From NCBI GenBank assembly GCA_012295275.1, contig CM022677.1, positions 20,831,541 through 20,895,540 on the forward strand: a DNA stretch of 64,000 nt, given 5' to 3'. The DNA comes from Chrysomallon squamiferum. Lineage: Eukaryota; Mollusca; Gastropoda; Neomphalida; Peltospiridae. The translations under genes and the position numbers were made by a program. Below, in pieces: positions 12,105 through 64,000 of the stretch (positions within the stretch are counted from its first letter, which is position 1; each line of letters starts with the position of its first letter). The notes beneath the pieces are model-generated. The model saw nothing but the letters and a program-made list of their open reading frames with translations. It was not told where the DNA came from and did not search any database.

Positions 12105-14096
12105 AACATTCGTCTGAAAATGTTAAATTACTGTATGCTAATCTGATGTATTTTTGTGTGCACAGATACGCCAGATATTTATTACACATAAATCGTTGAA
12201 TCAAACAGAAGTGATCCTGTTGTTTCAACAGTAATGAACGAAGTGTGATTGTATGCTACGTGGAAAAGCTGAATGGGTCTAATAAAATTAAAATGTTCCT
12301 AACTAAAACTTATTAAAATATTATTAAAAATATTTCGTTTTTATGTTCCTTTATATTAATACTCATCTTTCATTTTCGTGTACAAACGTATTCCGGACCC
12401 TGTTCAATGTTTCTAGAGTAGCCGTTCCTTCCTACTAAATTAGATTAAAACATGAAGAAAAAAATAAATAAAAGAACAAAATAAAAAAAGAGAAAGAAAG
12501 AGAAAACAAAAACAAAAGTGAAACTAACTAAATTAATTAATTAATTAAAATAAAATAAAATAAAATACAAACAAACAACCTACTGTTATAACAATAACAT
12601 TGTCGAGTATTCTGTTAACAAAAAGAGTGTCATAGTAAACCATTAATTTAAAATTGTCATTATTAACGTATTATTAATTTACTAAGCCTCAGCTGCTGCG
12701 CGTCTGCTTTGATTACCGCGGTTGTTTTTATTTTTCTCTTTTTCTTACGTAATTTGATATATACGTCAGCTGCTATTACAGAGGCCTGGTATGGGCTACA
12801 AATATTAAAAAAAAAAATAATAATAATAATAATAATAATAAGATATGTCTCTCTCTCTCTCACCAACTATATATCTTTCTATGCATTTCTCTTTCTCTCC
12901 CTATATCTATATTTCTGATTATGTATCTATCTATCTATTAATCTATCTATCTATCTATCGATCTATCTATCTATCTATACACACACACACACGCACACAC
13001 ACACACATATATATCTACATAACGCAAGCAAATTTCATACTGTTTGTCTATGCGTCTATATAAAGATGTGCTTAACATTGTTGTTAGTTTATTTGTTTGT
13101 TTATAAATTTATGTATTTACTTAGGGAACTGGAACGATATTCTCACAAGGAAAAGTTAAGAAGTATGACAAAGGTAATATTTATAACACTTGACATACAC
13201 ACGCGACACCACTACCACCAACAGTAGTATATGTGTGTGTATGTGTGTGTGTGTGTCTGTGTATATAATTAAAAGTCATTAAATATAAACAAAATATGAA
13301 AGTAAAGAAAGAAAGAAAAAAGAAAGAAAGAAGAAATAAAGAAAAATGACAAATAACATTTTACACACTAAGTATAAATTTCAGACAGACTTTTACTGGT
13401 TTTGATGCTATATCTAGATTCTTCTCAGATTTTTGTTCATGATTTTAATATTATTTTTCTTATTAAAAACGATAATAATAGTAATAATAATAAAATTGAA
13501 AATATAAAAAAATGATGAAAAGTTATAACTAAATCACTTAAGAATTCAAAACAGAATCGAAAATAAATAAAATACAATAAAATAAATATAAAATAAACAA
13601 AGAAAGAAAGAAAGAAAGACATACAAAGAAAAATGACAAATGCAATTTTTAAAAGTAACGTTAAATTTCAGTGTCAGAACTTAACTCGCTTTGATTCTCA
13701 ATCTCTCTATATAGGTTTTAATCAGAGTTTATTTTTTTAAATATTTTCCTACATATACATTATACATTTTTCTATTTAGTTTTATTCAGAGTTTCTTTTT
13801 GAAAAAAACATACCTGCATACACAAATATAAATAATGCTAGTTTTGCATATTTGTTCAATCTACTTGATGGTAGCAACAATAACGAGTTTGTCTGTATCT
13901 CCATACACAGCGTCATTAACTGATTTGCATGAAATGTCCACACACCCTGTAACACAGCTTAGAAACATCCGAACGTACAAGTTAGCTTTACAAATTAGGC
14001 CAAACACGTAATTTATATGTCAGAACAAAAAAAAAAAAAAGAAAAACAAGTCGAATCACTACTCTAGGAAACTTGATGACAACATCAACAACAAGA

Positions 14097-14152
<56 letters not shown>

Positions 14153-14486
14153 GCAGATTATAAAATCTGTTTGTTTATATTTATATAATGATGAATTCGT
14201 GAATGACGTTGTTTCCGGTGAGCGGTATTATTAATTTTAAATTTCTACATCACAGAAACCTATAAGTTTTAATCTCTTTATTATCATAAAACCGTCTTAG
14301 GAACGTTTCTAATTACTTAATTTTCATAATAATATTCCTATTTTTCATTTCATCTGTGTTTTAATTCCGAAGTTTCCGTGAGTCAGACAATTTAAGAATA
14401 TTTGTCGTGTCACAAACTTTCGACACTCTCCCACTTTCTAAAGGACGATGGTAGACCATACAAAGGTACAGTAATTTCAATCGTTA

Positions 14487-14544
<58 letters not shown>

Positions 14545-14666
14545 TTTCCTATATAAAATAATTAAACACTACTGCTGCTACTACTACTACAACTAATAAT
14601 AATAATAATTAAAACTTCATGCTTTCTTCTTACAGATTGTTAACAGTTTACCTTTATTTCTCTCAA
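11940..14666. other. Intergenic region between divergent genes A and B
   Basis: No coding exon is supported. Contents in order: (GA)n at 12027-12101, which is a CT tract just upstream of the gene A acceptor; homology to the gene E upstream region over about 12600-12800 (inverted), including the TGACGT/TTACGTAA element; GATA, CA and TG runs at 12930-13010 and 13235-13260; GAAA runs near 13300-13345 and 13600-13620; (TAA)n at 14098-14147; and (TTA)n at 14488-14545. An ATTTGCAT octamer lies near 13922. The untranslated first exons of A and B probably lie here but cannot be delimited. Confidence 0.6.
12745..12768 (-). promoter_or_regulatory. Candidate upstream element of gene A (TGACGT...TTACGTAA)
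   Basis: Read on the minus strand, TGACGT is followed after 10 bases by TTACGTAA. The same pair, with 9-10 base spacing, occurs upstream of genes C, D and E at similar distances from the LRR start (about 880 bp here). TGACGT and TTACGTAA resemble bZIP binding sites (CREB/ATF and PAR/C-EBP types). Function is inferred from position and recurrence only. Confidence 0.4.
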
Positions 14667-14671
14667 ATGGC

Positions 14672-23367
<8,696 letters not shown>

Positions 23368-26022
23368 TTTTTTGCTTTGTCATTGCATGTGACCTTTCGT
23401 TATGTAAGGTACACAAAGTCAGAGAGAAAACATTTTTACTATGTTTCTGTTGTGATTATTTGCTATGCAAGGTACATAAAGTTATAGAGAAATGTTTTTC
23501 ATAAAAAATCTGAGAGAGACATTTCGTTTAGGTGGTTAGATTTCTGTTTAAATGTTTTTCAACTACATTTTCTATTCGAATTCTCTGCTATGATAATTAA
23601 AATGATCGAAATTGATAAATTTTAATCTTGTTGAAATATTACTGTTTTATTTTAATTTTTTTGAGTTCGCTATTAACGAATTTTGGTTCCTGATGTCCTG
23701 GGTACTACTCGCGTACAATGAGAATGAGGACCACAGTCTGAAAACCTCTTTTGTAAATAATATCATTCTGAAAATTTTGTTCGAAAATAAAACTGTTATA
23801 TACATTGCGTGTGTTTTGTATTCTGTGCATGATTTAGTTAACAATAGTCACGCAGTCACAGTATAAATACATACGCATACGCATACACACACATACAAAT
23901 ACATTCATGGTGGGATCAGTTCATTTTGATTACTTTCAACTATCCATCCATCCACACACACACACACACACACACACAACACACCAATATATATATTATG
24001 CATATATAAATAATAAATAGTTTATAAATGAATATATGTTTCCACGTCTGTATGTTTGTATGCATGCTTGCTCATATGTATTTATGTCCGCATATAGGTT
24101 CATATTAGGTATGTGTATCTTTACGCATGCATTAATCTGTGTATTATGGGTGTATATGTATGTATATATATATACTTTTGTGTTCATATCTGTCTATTCT
24201 GTCAAACTGACTCATTTATTTAGCTTGATATCTTTTTCTTTATTTTTTCTAAATTGAATGCTTACCTGAAAACTACAAATAGACATATTATTATGCAAAC
24301 AAGAGCCAGAACTACCAATATAATAAGTCCAAAAGTATAGGGTCAGTTGTTTATTGCTTCAGAAATGTATTTCTTAATCATTTGTTTGTACAAAATTCAT
24401 ACTAAATCACCGTTAAGAAACAGATATTTGTTTTGTTTTTTATATCCTTTCTTGAAATAAATTAGCGATGACTGATTTTAGTTTTTGTATTGTCATGGCA
24501 ACATCTTGACCCCAAAAAGCAAGAACTAGCAAGACAAGCAGGATAAGAAGCGGGATAAGAAAGAGTTCGGCAAAGACAAAGGGGCTTTAGATTCATCTAA
24601 GAGAAAACACACAAAACGATAGATTTCTCTCTGTCTTTACACAACGTGCGACCATCTTCCAAATAAGGTATTCAAAGTTCACACGAGTGACAGTTCCAAT
24701 GAAATTCAGCCGCTATTAACAAAAAAAAAAAAATAAAAAAAAAAATAAAATTGAATGAACTTATTTTGTATTATTATTATTATTATTATTATTTTGTTGT
24801 GAAAGTATTCAGTGTTATAAATAATTATGTTCTAACTCTATCCTGCGCAGTCTGAAAAAAGTAAGAAAATAATTAAATAAAAAAAAAAAACAACAGAGGA
24901 ATATTTAATATACTGATTAATAATGATGCAGCACAAACGTTTAACATTCATATGCGTGAAGATATCCGTGTTTTGCTTATAAATCACGTAAAGAGATACG
25001 AATCTACATGTTTTAACTGAGATGAATAAAATTGCGTGCGTACACACATCTAAGTATCTGGAAAGCTCTAAAAAAACGTTCGCTGTAGTTGTTCGTCTGT
25101 CTTGTTAGAGAGAGAGAAAGAAAAAAAAAAACATGTATTTTATTATTATTACAAATTAAAACAAATTAAGAAATATATATTTATTTAAAGTGGAAAATAA
25201 AGAAGAAACAAAACAAGCGGAATAAATGATAAATAAAATAAAATATGTTGCCCATGAGGCATCATCATGAACTGATGACGTATTATGAAATTACGTAAGT
25301 AAAAAGGAAAATGCGACATAATTATCATGGCGAACTTCTGTAACGGACTTTTAAAAATAGTCTGATCGTAATAACGAAGAGCCTATATCTAAACTATCCT
25401 GAATTGTTTTGAAAACTGTTTAATGGAAATGTTTTTTTTTTTTTATTATGACATCTGTATAACAAGAACAGGTTTGTTTTAATGTATTTGTTACTGTTAT
25501 TGTCGTTTTATTTCATTTGTGCCAAACGAAAGGATAGTGAGAAAAAAAATTGTAGAGACATTTAGCAGCAACTCCAATTCACTACCGTGTTAAAAAAAAA
25601 AGAAAAAAAAAGAAAAAAAGAGAAAACAAAATATGTTCCTTCTTGATTTTCTTTTTTCTTTTTTTTCTTTCTTTTATTTAAATACGGTGATTGGACTCCA
25701 CTGGCAATTAAAACAACAACAAAAAACAACACCAACAACATCATCAATAATAAATTAATTAATTAATTAATAAATAGAGAAGCTACTGGATATTTGTATG
25801 GCATTATTAATAAGGATGCAACTTAGGCATAAACCTAATTGGAGGTTACTTTATCGTGGTGGTACGATGATGATGACATGCCTGTGCTTTATGAATAACA
25901 TATAAAATTGTGCTAATGCACTTCAGATTATTATTTTGACATTTATCTCCAAATAACATGAATTATTTTCCGTCTATTTGACGCATTTTTTATTTTATTT
26001 TTATTTCTAGATTTCTGAGAAA
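23368..26022. other. Intergenic region B to C
   Basis: Contains the gene B 3' UTR with AATAAA at 23786, then the right arm of the inverted repeat (to 24330). From 24340 to 26022 it matches the C-D interval (37430-39124) throughout: (TTA)n at 24772-24794, poly(A) runs, the TGACGT/TTACGTAA element and the gene C 5' UTR acceptor TTTATTTCTAG ending at 26010. No protein-coding exon is seen. Confidence 0.7.
25276..25298 (+). promoter_or_regulatory. Candidate upstream element of gene C
   Basis: TGACGT, 9 bases, then TTACGTAA, about 750 bp before the LRR start. The wider match to D is expected from recent duplication, but the match to A and E is confined to short blocks and so is more informative. 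Confidence 0.42.
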
Positions 26023-36491
<10,469 letters not shown>

Positions 36492-37846
36492 ATTTTTACC
36501 TTGTCTCTGCATGTGACCTTTCGTTATGTGAGGTACACAAAGTCAGAGAGAACATTTTTACTATGTTTCTGTTGTGATTATTTGCTATGCAAGGTACATA
36601 AAGTTAGAGAGAAATGTTTTTATACGTCTGTGGATGAGATAATTTGTCATAAAATCTGAGAGAGACATTTCGCTACAGAATTTACAATGCGTTGTGGTTG
36701 TTAATACTTTTGTTTTGTTCATTTCTGTTTAGAATGCTATAAATCAATTCAACTACATTTTCTATTCGAATTCATTATTATTATTTTACATCAGCTATGA
36801 TAATTAAAATGATCGAAATTGATAAATCTTTAATCTTGTTGAAATATTACTGTTTTTATTTTAATTTTTTGGCGTTCGCTATTAACGAATTTTGGTTTTT
36901 GATGTCCTGGGTACTACTCGCGTACAATGAAGGTAGACTACCACAGTCTGAAAACCTCTTTTGTAAATAATATCATTCTGAAAATTTTGTTCGAAAATAA
37001 AACTGTTATATACATTGCGTGTGTTTTGTATTCTGTGCATGACTTAGTTAACAACAGTCACGCAGTCACAGTATAAATACATACGCATACACACACATAC
37101 AAATACATTCATGGTGGGATCAGTTCATTTTGATTACTTTCAACTATCCATCCATCCACACACACACACACACACACACGCACACACCAATATATATATT
37201 ATATATATATATAATAAATAGTTTATAAATGAATATGTTTCATATATATATATGTATTTTGTCTGTGTTCATATCTGTCTATTCTGTCAAACTGACTCAT
37301 TTATTTAGCTTGATATCTTTTCCTTTATTTTTTTCTAAATTGAATGCTTACCTGAAAACTACAAATAGACATATTATTATGCAAACAAGAGCCAGAACTT
37401 CACCAACATAATAAGTCCAAAAGTATAGGGTCAGTTGTTTATTGCTTGAGAAATGTATTTCTTAATCATTTGTTTGTAGAAAATTCATACTAAATCACCG
37501 TTAAGAAACAGATATTTGTTTTGTTTTTTATATCCTTTCTTGAAATAAATTAGCGATGACTGATTTTAGTTTTTGTATTGTCATGGCAACATCTTGACCA
37601 AAAAAAGCAAGAACTAGCAAGACAAGCAGGATAAGAAGCGGGATAAGAAAGAGTTCGGCAAAGACAAGGGGGCTTTAGATTCATCTAAGAGAAAACACAC
37701 AAAACGATAGATTTCTCTCTGTCTTTACACAACAAGCGACCATCTTCCCAATAAGGTATTCAAAGTTCACACGAGTGACAGTTCCAATGAAATTCAGCCG
37801 CTATTAACAAAACAAAAAACAAAAACAAAATGAATGAACTTATTTT

Positions 37847-37902
<56 letters not shown>

Positions 37903-39124
37903 TTGTTGTGAAAATATTCAGTGTTATAAATAATTATGTTCTAACTCTATCCTGCGCAGTCTGAAAAAAGTAAGAAAATAATTAAATTTAAAAAAAAAGA
38001 AGGAATATTTAATATACTGATTAATAATGATGCAGCACAAACGTTTAGTCACATTCATATGCGTGAAGATATCCGTGTTTTGCTTATAAATCACGTAAAG
38101 AGATACGAATCTACATGTTTTAACTGAGATGAATAAAATTGCGTGCGTACACACATCTAAGTATCTGGAAAGCTCTAAAAAAACGTTCGCTGTAGTTGTT
38201 CGTCTGTCTTGTTAGAGAGAGAGAGAGAAAAAAAAAAACCATGTATTTTATTATTATTACAAATTAAAACAAATTAAGAAATATATATTTATTTAAAGTG
38301 GAAAATAAAGAAAAAACAAAAATAGCGGAATAAATGATAAATAAAATAAAATATGTTGCCCATAAAAGGCCTCATCAGGAACTGATGACATATTATGAAA
38401 TTACGTAAGTAAAAAGGAAAATGCGACATAATTATCATGGCGAACTTCTGTAACGGACTTTTAAAAATAGTCTGATCGTAATAACGAAGAGCCTATATCT
38501 AAACTATCCTGAATTGTTTTGAAAACTGTTTAATGGAAATGTTTTTATTTTTTTTATTATGACATCTGTATAACAAGAACAGGTTTGTTTTAATGTATTT
38601 GTTACTGTTATTGTCGTTTTATTTCATTTGTGCCAAACGAAAGGATAGTGAGAAAAAAAATTGTAGAGACATTTAGCAGCAACTCCAATTCACTACGGTG
38701 TTAAAAAAAAAAAAAAAAAGAAAAAAAAAAATATGTTCCTTCTTGATTTTCTTTTTTCTTTTTTTCTTTCTTTTATTTAAATACGGTGATTGGACTCCAT
38801 TGGCAATTAAAACAACAACAAAAAACAACACCAACAATATCATCAATAATAAATTAATTAATTAATAAATAAATAGAGAAGCTAATGGATATTTGTATGA
38901 CATTATTAATACCGATGCAACTTAGGCATAAACCTAATTGGAGGTTACTTTATCGTGATGGTTACGATGATGATGACATGCCTGTGCTTTATGAATAAGA
39001 TATATAAAATTGTGCTAATGCACTTCAGATTACTATTTTGACGTTTATCTCCAAATAACATGAATTATTTTCCTTCTATTTGACGCATTTTTTACTTTCT
39101 TTTTATTTCTAGATTGCTGAGAAA
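36492..39124. other. Intergenic region C to D, including inverted transmembrane exon copy
   Basis: Duplicate of 23368-26022. It includes an inverted copy of the C-gene 3' segment (about 37120-37416; minus-strand transmembrane segment 37352-37416 with donor gtaagc), shorter than the one behind gene B. It also holds (TTA)n at 37849-37901, a poly(A) run near 38702, and the 5' UTR acceptor TTTATTTCTAG before the D start. No coding exon is seen. Confidence 0.7.
38386..38408 (+). promoter_or_regulatory. Candidate upstream element of gene D (variant)
   Basis: TGACAT, 9 bases, TTACGTAA, about 740 bp before the LRR start. The first half-site differs by one base from the TGACGT of A, C and E, which may alter expression if the element is functional. 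Confidence 0.38.
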
Positions 39125-59827
<20,703 letters not shown>

Positions 59828-61481
59828 ATTTTTACCTTGTCTCTGCATGTGACCTTTCGTTATGTAAGGTACACAAAGTCAGAGAGAAAACATTTTTACT
59901 ATGTTTCTGTTGTGATTATTTGCTATGCAAGGTACATAAATTTAGAGAGAAATGTTTTTCTACGTCTGTGGATGAGATAATTTGTCATAATATCTGAGAG
60001 AGACATTTCGCTACAGAATGTACAATGCGTTGTGGTTGTTAATACTTTTGTTTTGTTCATTTCTGTTTAGAATGCTATAAATCAATTCAACTACATTTTC
60101 TATTCGAATTCATTATTATTATTTTACATCAGCTATGATAATTAAAATGATCGAAATTGATAAATCTTTAATCTTGTTGAAATATTATTGTTTTTATTTT
60201 AATTTTTTGGCGTTCGCTATTAACGAATTTTGGTTCCTGATGTCCTGGGTACTACTCGCGTACAATGAGGGTAGAGTACCACAGTCTGAAAACCTCTTTT
60301 CTAAATAATATCATTCTGAAAATTTTGTTCGCAAATAAAACTGTTATATACATTGCGTGTGTTTTGTATTCTGTTCATGACTTAGTTAAAAATAGTCACG
60401 CAGTCACAGTATAAATACATACGCATACACACACATACAGATACATTCATAAACATATAAACACAAATTAACGCACACAAACACACACAAATGCACATAC
60501 AGTCAGAGTAACATACACTTGGATATATAAACAGGCACACACATATCTATATATCTACTATATAGCTATATATATACACAGACACACACATAGATACACA
60601 GACACACTTATTTATACTCACATATAGACACACACATATAAAGGGAGAATTAGATAATATGTGTGTACACACTTGTATAATCAGAGAGAGAGATAGAGAG
60701 AGAGAGAGCTGAACGAAATTAAAACAGATGTTTTTTATTTTGTTTTTTCAAAGTGAATTAAAAAAATTAACAATAACAAAATAAATAGTTGAAACCCATA
60801 CCAGGCCTCTGGGAAAGAGCTGACGTCAATAGCAAATTACGTAACAGAAAAAAGAAAAGAAAAAGAACCACAACCTTGAAATCAAAGCAGTCGGACAACA
60901 GCTATCGCTAGTAAAATGATAAAAAGTTAATAATGACAATTTGAAATTTCCAGTTTATTCTGATAAACCTTTCTTCTTTATTATTATTATTTTTTTTTAT
61001 TTTTTTTTTCGGAAGACTCCACAATGTCACTATTATAACAGCAGGTAAAGTTTCTTTTTGTTCTTTGGTTTTTTAACTTTTATTTTTACTTTAGTTTAAT
61101 TTTAATTTTCATTAATGATTTAATTTTGTTATAATTAGCATTTTATCTCACATACAAAACTGATAGCAGGGGACGACTACTCTTGAGACATTCGGCAATA
61201 TACTTTTCTAAACGAAAATGAAAACCGAGTATTAATATATGGGCACAATGAAATATTTTTAATATTTTTTAATAATATTTAATTATGAACTTTTTAAACG
61301 TTATCAGATCCGTTCACCTTTTTCAGGAAATGGAAATTTCGATAGTAGCAAATAATCACACATCTTTCACTAATGTCGAAACAACGCGATCATTTCTCTA
61401 TTACAGATATTTGAGATATCTATATACACAAAAATATAGCAAACTAACACACGCAGACGATTATCTAAGATTATAGATGTT

Positions 61482-61542
<61 letters not shown>

Positions 61543-61570
61543 GTTGTTGCTGTTGTTGTTGTTATTATTA

Positions 61571-61601
<31 letters not shown>

Positions 61602-61660
61602 ATTTTATCTAGGTGCTCAAAACAGTGGGAATTTCGATTAATTTGAATTTTAAGAACATC
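59828..61660. other. Intergenic region D to E
   Basis: First about 600 bp: gene D 3' UTR and flank, shared with B and C up to about 60440. There the inverted arm seen behind B and C is absent and CA/TA-rich repeats follow (60440-60650). From about 60780 it matches the gene A upstream region in inverted orientation. It ends with (TC)n 61483-61537, (TTA)n to 61601 and the 5' UTR acceptor TTTTATCTAG at about 61611. No coding exon is seen. Confidence 0.7.
60821..60844 (+). promoter_or_regulatory. Candidate upstream element of gene E
   Basis: TGACGTCA, a full palindromic CRE, followed by TTACGTAA with the same spacing as in gene A, about 840 bp before the ATG. This is the best-formed copy of the element in the window. 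Confidence 0.45.
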
Positions 61661-63098
61661 ATGGAAATAATTATTTTGATATTAATGTACACGCTCTTCA
61701 TCTTTCATCGAGTATGTGCAGACTGTCCTTCACAATGTCGCTGTCACAACTCTTCTCTTATTTATGAAGTCGTTTGTCCAGAATCACCAAATTTCTTTCC
61801 CGATCTGTCCGTTCTGAAACAAGTGAGAAAGACTGTTCGACTTGTTATATACCTCCATCCTTCCAAGACTTTATCAAAATCAGATTTCCCGTTCAATTCA
61901 ACAATAAATAGTCTTCGAATCAAGTCAAGAAGTAGCCCTTCTCTTGCAAGTGAGGCTTTGATTAGATTGTCACATTCATTAGGATATCTGAGTCTTCGAG
62001 GTGCTGGGATATCTTTTGGAAGCAAGATGACATTTCTGAAAGGACTTACGAAGCTGAATAAGCTTATACTGAGCGGGAACCAGCAAGCGGACGGGGTTCT
62101 GCACCAAGCCTGTTTCACTGACCTAAATCTCGTCTCTCTGACTGACATACAGCTAGACAACTGCAACCTGATACACATACACGAACATGCCTTCAACGAT
62201 TTAGAGTCACTACGAATTATAAATCTGAACTCTAACAAGCTAGAAAGTGTGAGTTCAGCATTGAATTATGCCGTAAGTGTTACTTCTCTAAACCTGGGAA
62301 ACAACAGCATCAAGATAATTCGAAATGAAGACTTGAGAGGACTTGGGAAATTAGAGACGTTGATACTGAGTGGCAATCAACATTTGACTTTTGAATCAAA
62401 CAGTTTGACAGAATTAACAACGGTCTTGAAAGTGCTTGTGTTGCGAAACTGCAAACTGGATGATGTACCAACTTGTATTCGTAATTTCACTAAATTAAAA
62501 AAACTCGATCTTGCTGACAATCCGCTTACATCTTTTACTAGAGAGTCTCTCGCAGGAGAAATGTGTATCGAGGAACTTGATGTTAGTGGAACAAACTTTC
62601 CATTGTCACCAACAGTTTTCAGTGCACAAAAAGACTGTTTGAGAAAATTATCACTAAATAGGAGAAATTTAACTGTAATTCCAACACAGATTTTAGAAAA
62701 CGTACCAAATCTAAGAAAAATAAACCTAGAGAGCAACAAAATAAAATCTGTACTAGCAAACTCTTTTCGAGGATATCCCATAACAGATCTGGACTTGTCT
62801 GAAAATCCACTGATTATAATTGATGGGAACATGTTCAAAAAATTTGGTTTTCATCTTTCTATTGGGCTTAAGAATACTAAACTGGTAGATGTGGACTTCG
62901 TTCTTCAGTATGAAAGAAAGAAATTCCGTGACATTAACGTGATGGGCACAGAACTCGTTTGCAGCTGTAGTCTGTATAAAATAATGCTTGATTTACCTAA
63001 TGATGTTCTCTATGGACATTGCATGGATGGGCTAAAGAAAGTCTCTTTTATGGAAGAACGGTCGAAATCACATCTACAAAATAAATATAAGTGTGATA
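61661..63098 (+). CDS. Gene E exon: signal peptide, LRRNT, about 13 LRRs, LRRCT
   Basis: 479 residues plus one base. Leader MEIIILILMYTLFIFHRVCA, cap DCPSQCRCHNSS, full-length LRR set including the five units missing from C and D, and a cap with LVCSCSLYKIM ending KYKCDS. Donor GATA|gtgagt, phase 1. Differences from gene A cluster in the leader, in the strand after LSVLKQ and in scattered LRR positions. Confidence 0.92.
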
Positions 63099-64000
63099 GT
63101 GAGTATTAAGTAATTGTGGACAATGTGTTAGTTACAGCAACTGTTACTATTTCGGCTACTACTACTATTACAATTACTGCTATTACTACAACAAACACTC
63201 CTACTTCTGATGCTTCTACAACTATTATTATTATTCTATTGTTATTGCTATCGTCATTGTCAGCAACATCAAGAGAATTATCAGTATGATAATTATAATT
63301 ACCATGACAACTGCGAATAATACGCATCGCTGTTTATCCATTGACCATCCATGCATGGATGTGTACGAATTTTTGCCTGATATCTGTAACGTTTGGTACA
63401 CACTAACTTAGTATTATTGATGGCTCTATAAATTTAAATAGAGTGATCATAAATAACACTCTATCTATCTATCTCTCTATCTATCTATCTATATGTATAT
63501 ATATATATGGTTTTATCTTTCTTCTTGTTTCTTAGTTACTGGAGTTTGGTCGTTATGGCGACGATCCGAATTTGGTGCGTGTGACGGTAGGTGTTTTCAG
63601 ACAGTAAGGTACGAACGCAGATGTCTGAAGCTAGGAACATGTTCTGGCACAGAAATGCGAAAGAGACACGTGAGATGTTGGGAGTCTTGTCATAAGGGTA
63701 ACTCAGTTGTTCACTCAAGATCAAAAACTAAAATCACTGTCTTTTCATTTAAAACTGCAGTTTTCTCAACTAAGGCTGTAAATTATGACTCTGTCTGGTT
63801 AACCTGTAATGTTCTTAATTAGCACTGCGTATCATTCTTAATTATAACACTACGTATAATTAAACTGAGATCATCTGAACTAAAATTGTAAATTATATTT
63901 CTGTTTAATTAAGCTACAGAGTTTGGAACTAAAATTGTAAATTATGTTTCTATTTGGTTAAGCTGCGGCGTTTTCAGCTAACACTGTAAACTATAATTTT
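61661..64000 (+). CDS. Gene E: LRR-TSP1 receptor-like gene, 5' part
   Basis: Two exons are visible: LRR 61661-63098 and divergent TSP1 63536-63697; the gene continues beyond the right edge. It is the closest paralogue of gene A, in opposite orientation, with matching upstream sequence, intron 1 and exon boundaries. By analogy with A and B, further TSP1 exons and a transmembrane exon should follow. An in-frame ATG also exists at 61613, but it lies next to the 5' UTR acceptor and would put 16 polar residues before the signal peptide; 61661 matches the gene A start. Confidence 0.8.
63536..63697 (+). CDS. Gene E exon: divergent first TSP1 domain
   Basis: 162 bp, phase 1-1, acceptor TTTCTTAG, donor AAGG|gtaact. 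Encodes TGVWSLWRRSEFGACDGRC and CLKLGTCSGTE, ending WESCHKG. Orthologous in position and sequence to 9849-10010 of gene A. Confidence 0.87.
63698..64000. repeat. Right-edge intron of gene E with degenerate tandem repeats
   Basis: Repeated blocks such as CTAAAATTGTAAATTATRTT and TCTGTTTAATTAAGCT recur with a period of roughly 60 bp from about 63755. No exon is recognised before the edge. Confidence 0.6.

Noticed and set aside
24036-24257. Repeated frame reading MFPRLYVCMHACSYVF on both strands near genes B, C and D as a conserved protein
   Set aside because: It is the intron next to the transmembrane exon and its inverted copy. The codons carry no protein features and the frames end in repeats.

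Overview
The window is nuclear DNA of an animal, not a prokaryote. It is strongly AT-rich and full of microsatellites: (TTA)n, (GA)n, (TA)n, (TTTA)n and GATA/GACA arrays. Coding sequence is cut into GT-AG exons with AG acceptors and short introns. The exons encode extracellular cysteine-rich domains: leucine-rich repeats (LRR) and thrombospondin type-1 repeats (TSP1). The microsatellite load and architecture suggest an invertebrate, possibly a lophotrochozoan such as a mollusc. That placement is a guess; no ribosomal or mitochondrial marker is present.

Almost everything belongs to one tandem family of five genes, called A to E here. Each encodes a signal peptide, an LRR domain with N- and C-terminal cysteine caps in one large exon, then TSP1 domains with one exon each, and short linker exons. 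Where the 3' end is visible (B, C, D) there is a membrane-proximal 33-bp exon, a single transmembrane exon and a 41-residue basic/acidic tail ending in a shared NPAFDSDE motif. Layout: A, 536-11890 on the minus strand, runs off the left edge; B, 14672-23367, plus; C, 26023-36491, plus; D, 39125-59827, plus; E, 61661 to beyond the right edge, plus. A and B are head to head. A and E are close paralogues in opposite orientation. C and D are near-identical, including introns and about 2.6 kb of flanking DNA.

All internal exons, including microexons of 12, 15, 24, 27, 30 and 33 bp, start and end in phase 1. Any exon can therefore be gained, lost or skipped without changing frame. C and D have exploited this. 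A cassette (TSP1-a, 15-bp microexon, 24-bp microexon, TSP1-b, 69-bp linker) of about 3.15 kb is repeated twice in C and five times in D, after one older variant cassette. Summing the exons gives open proteins of 908 (C) and 1431 (D) residues. C and D also lack about five LRRs present in A, B and E, and place a polybasic RRRKR microexon between the LRR and TSP1 parts.

A plausible but unproven reading is a cluster of cell-surface recognition or adhesion receptors whose LRR head and TSP1 stalk diversify by exon-cassette duplication. Other notable structures: a shared TGACGT...TTACGTAA element 0.7-0.9 kb upstream of A, C, D and E; inverted copies of the transmembrane exon downstream of B and C; a decayed TSP1 exon copied with every cassette; a frameshifted TSP1 exon in B; and a TSP1 exon in A split by a poly(A)-tailed insertion. 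No tRNA, rRNA or CRISPR was seen. One small DNA-transposon remnant was recognised.
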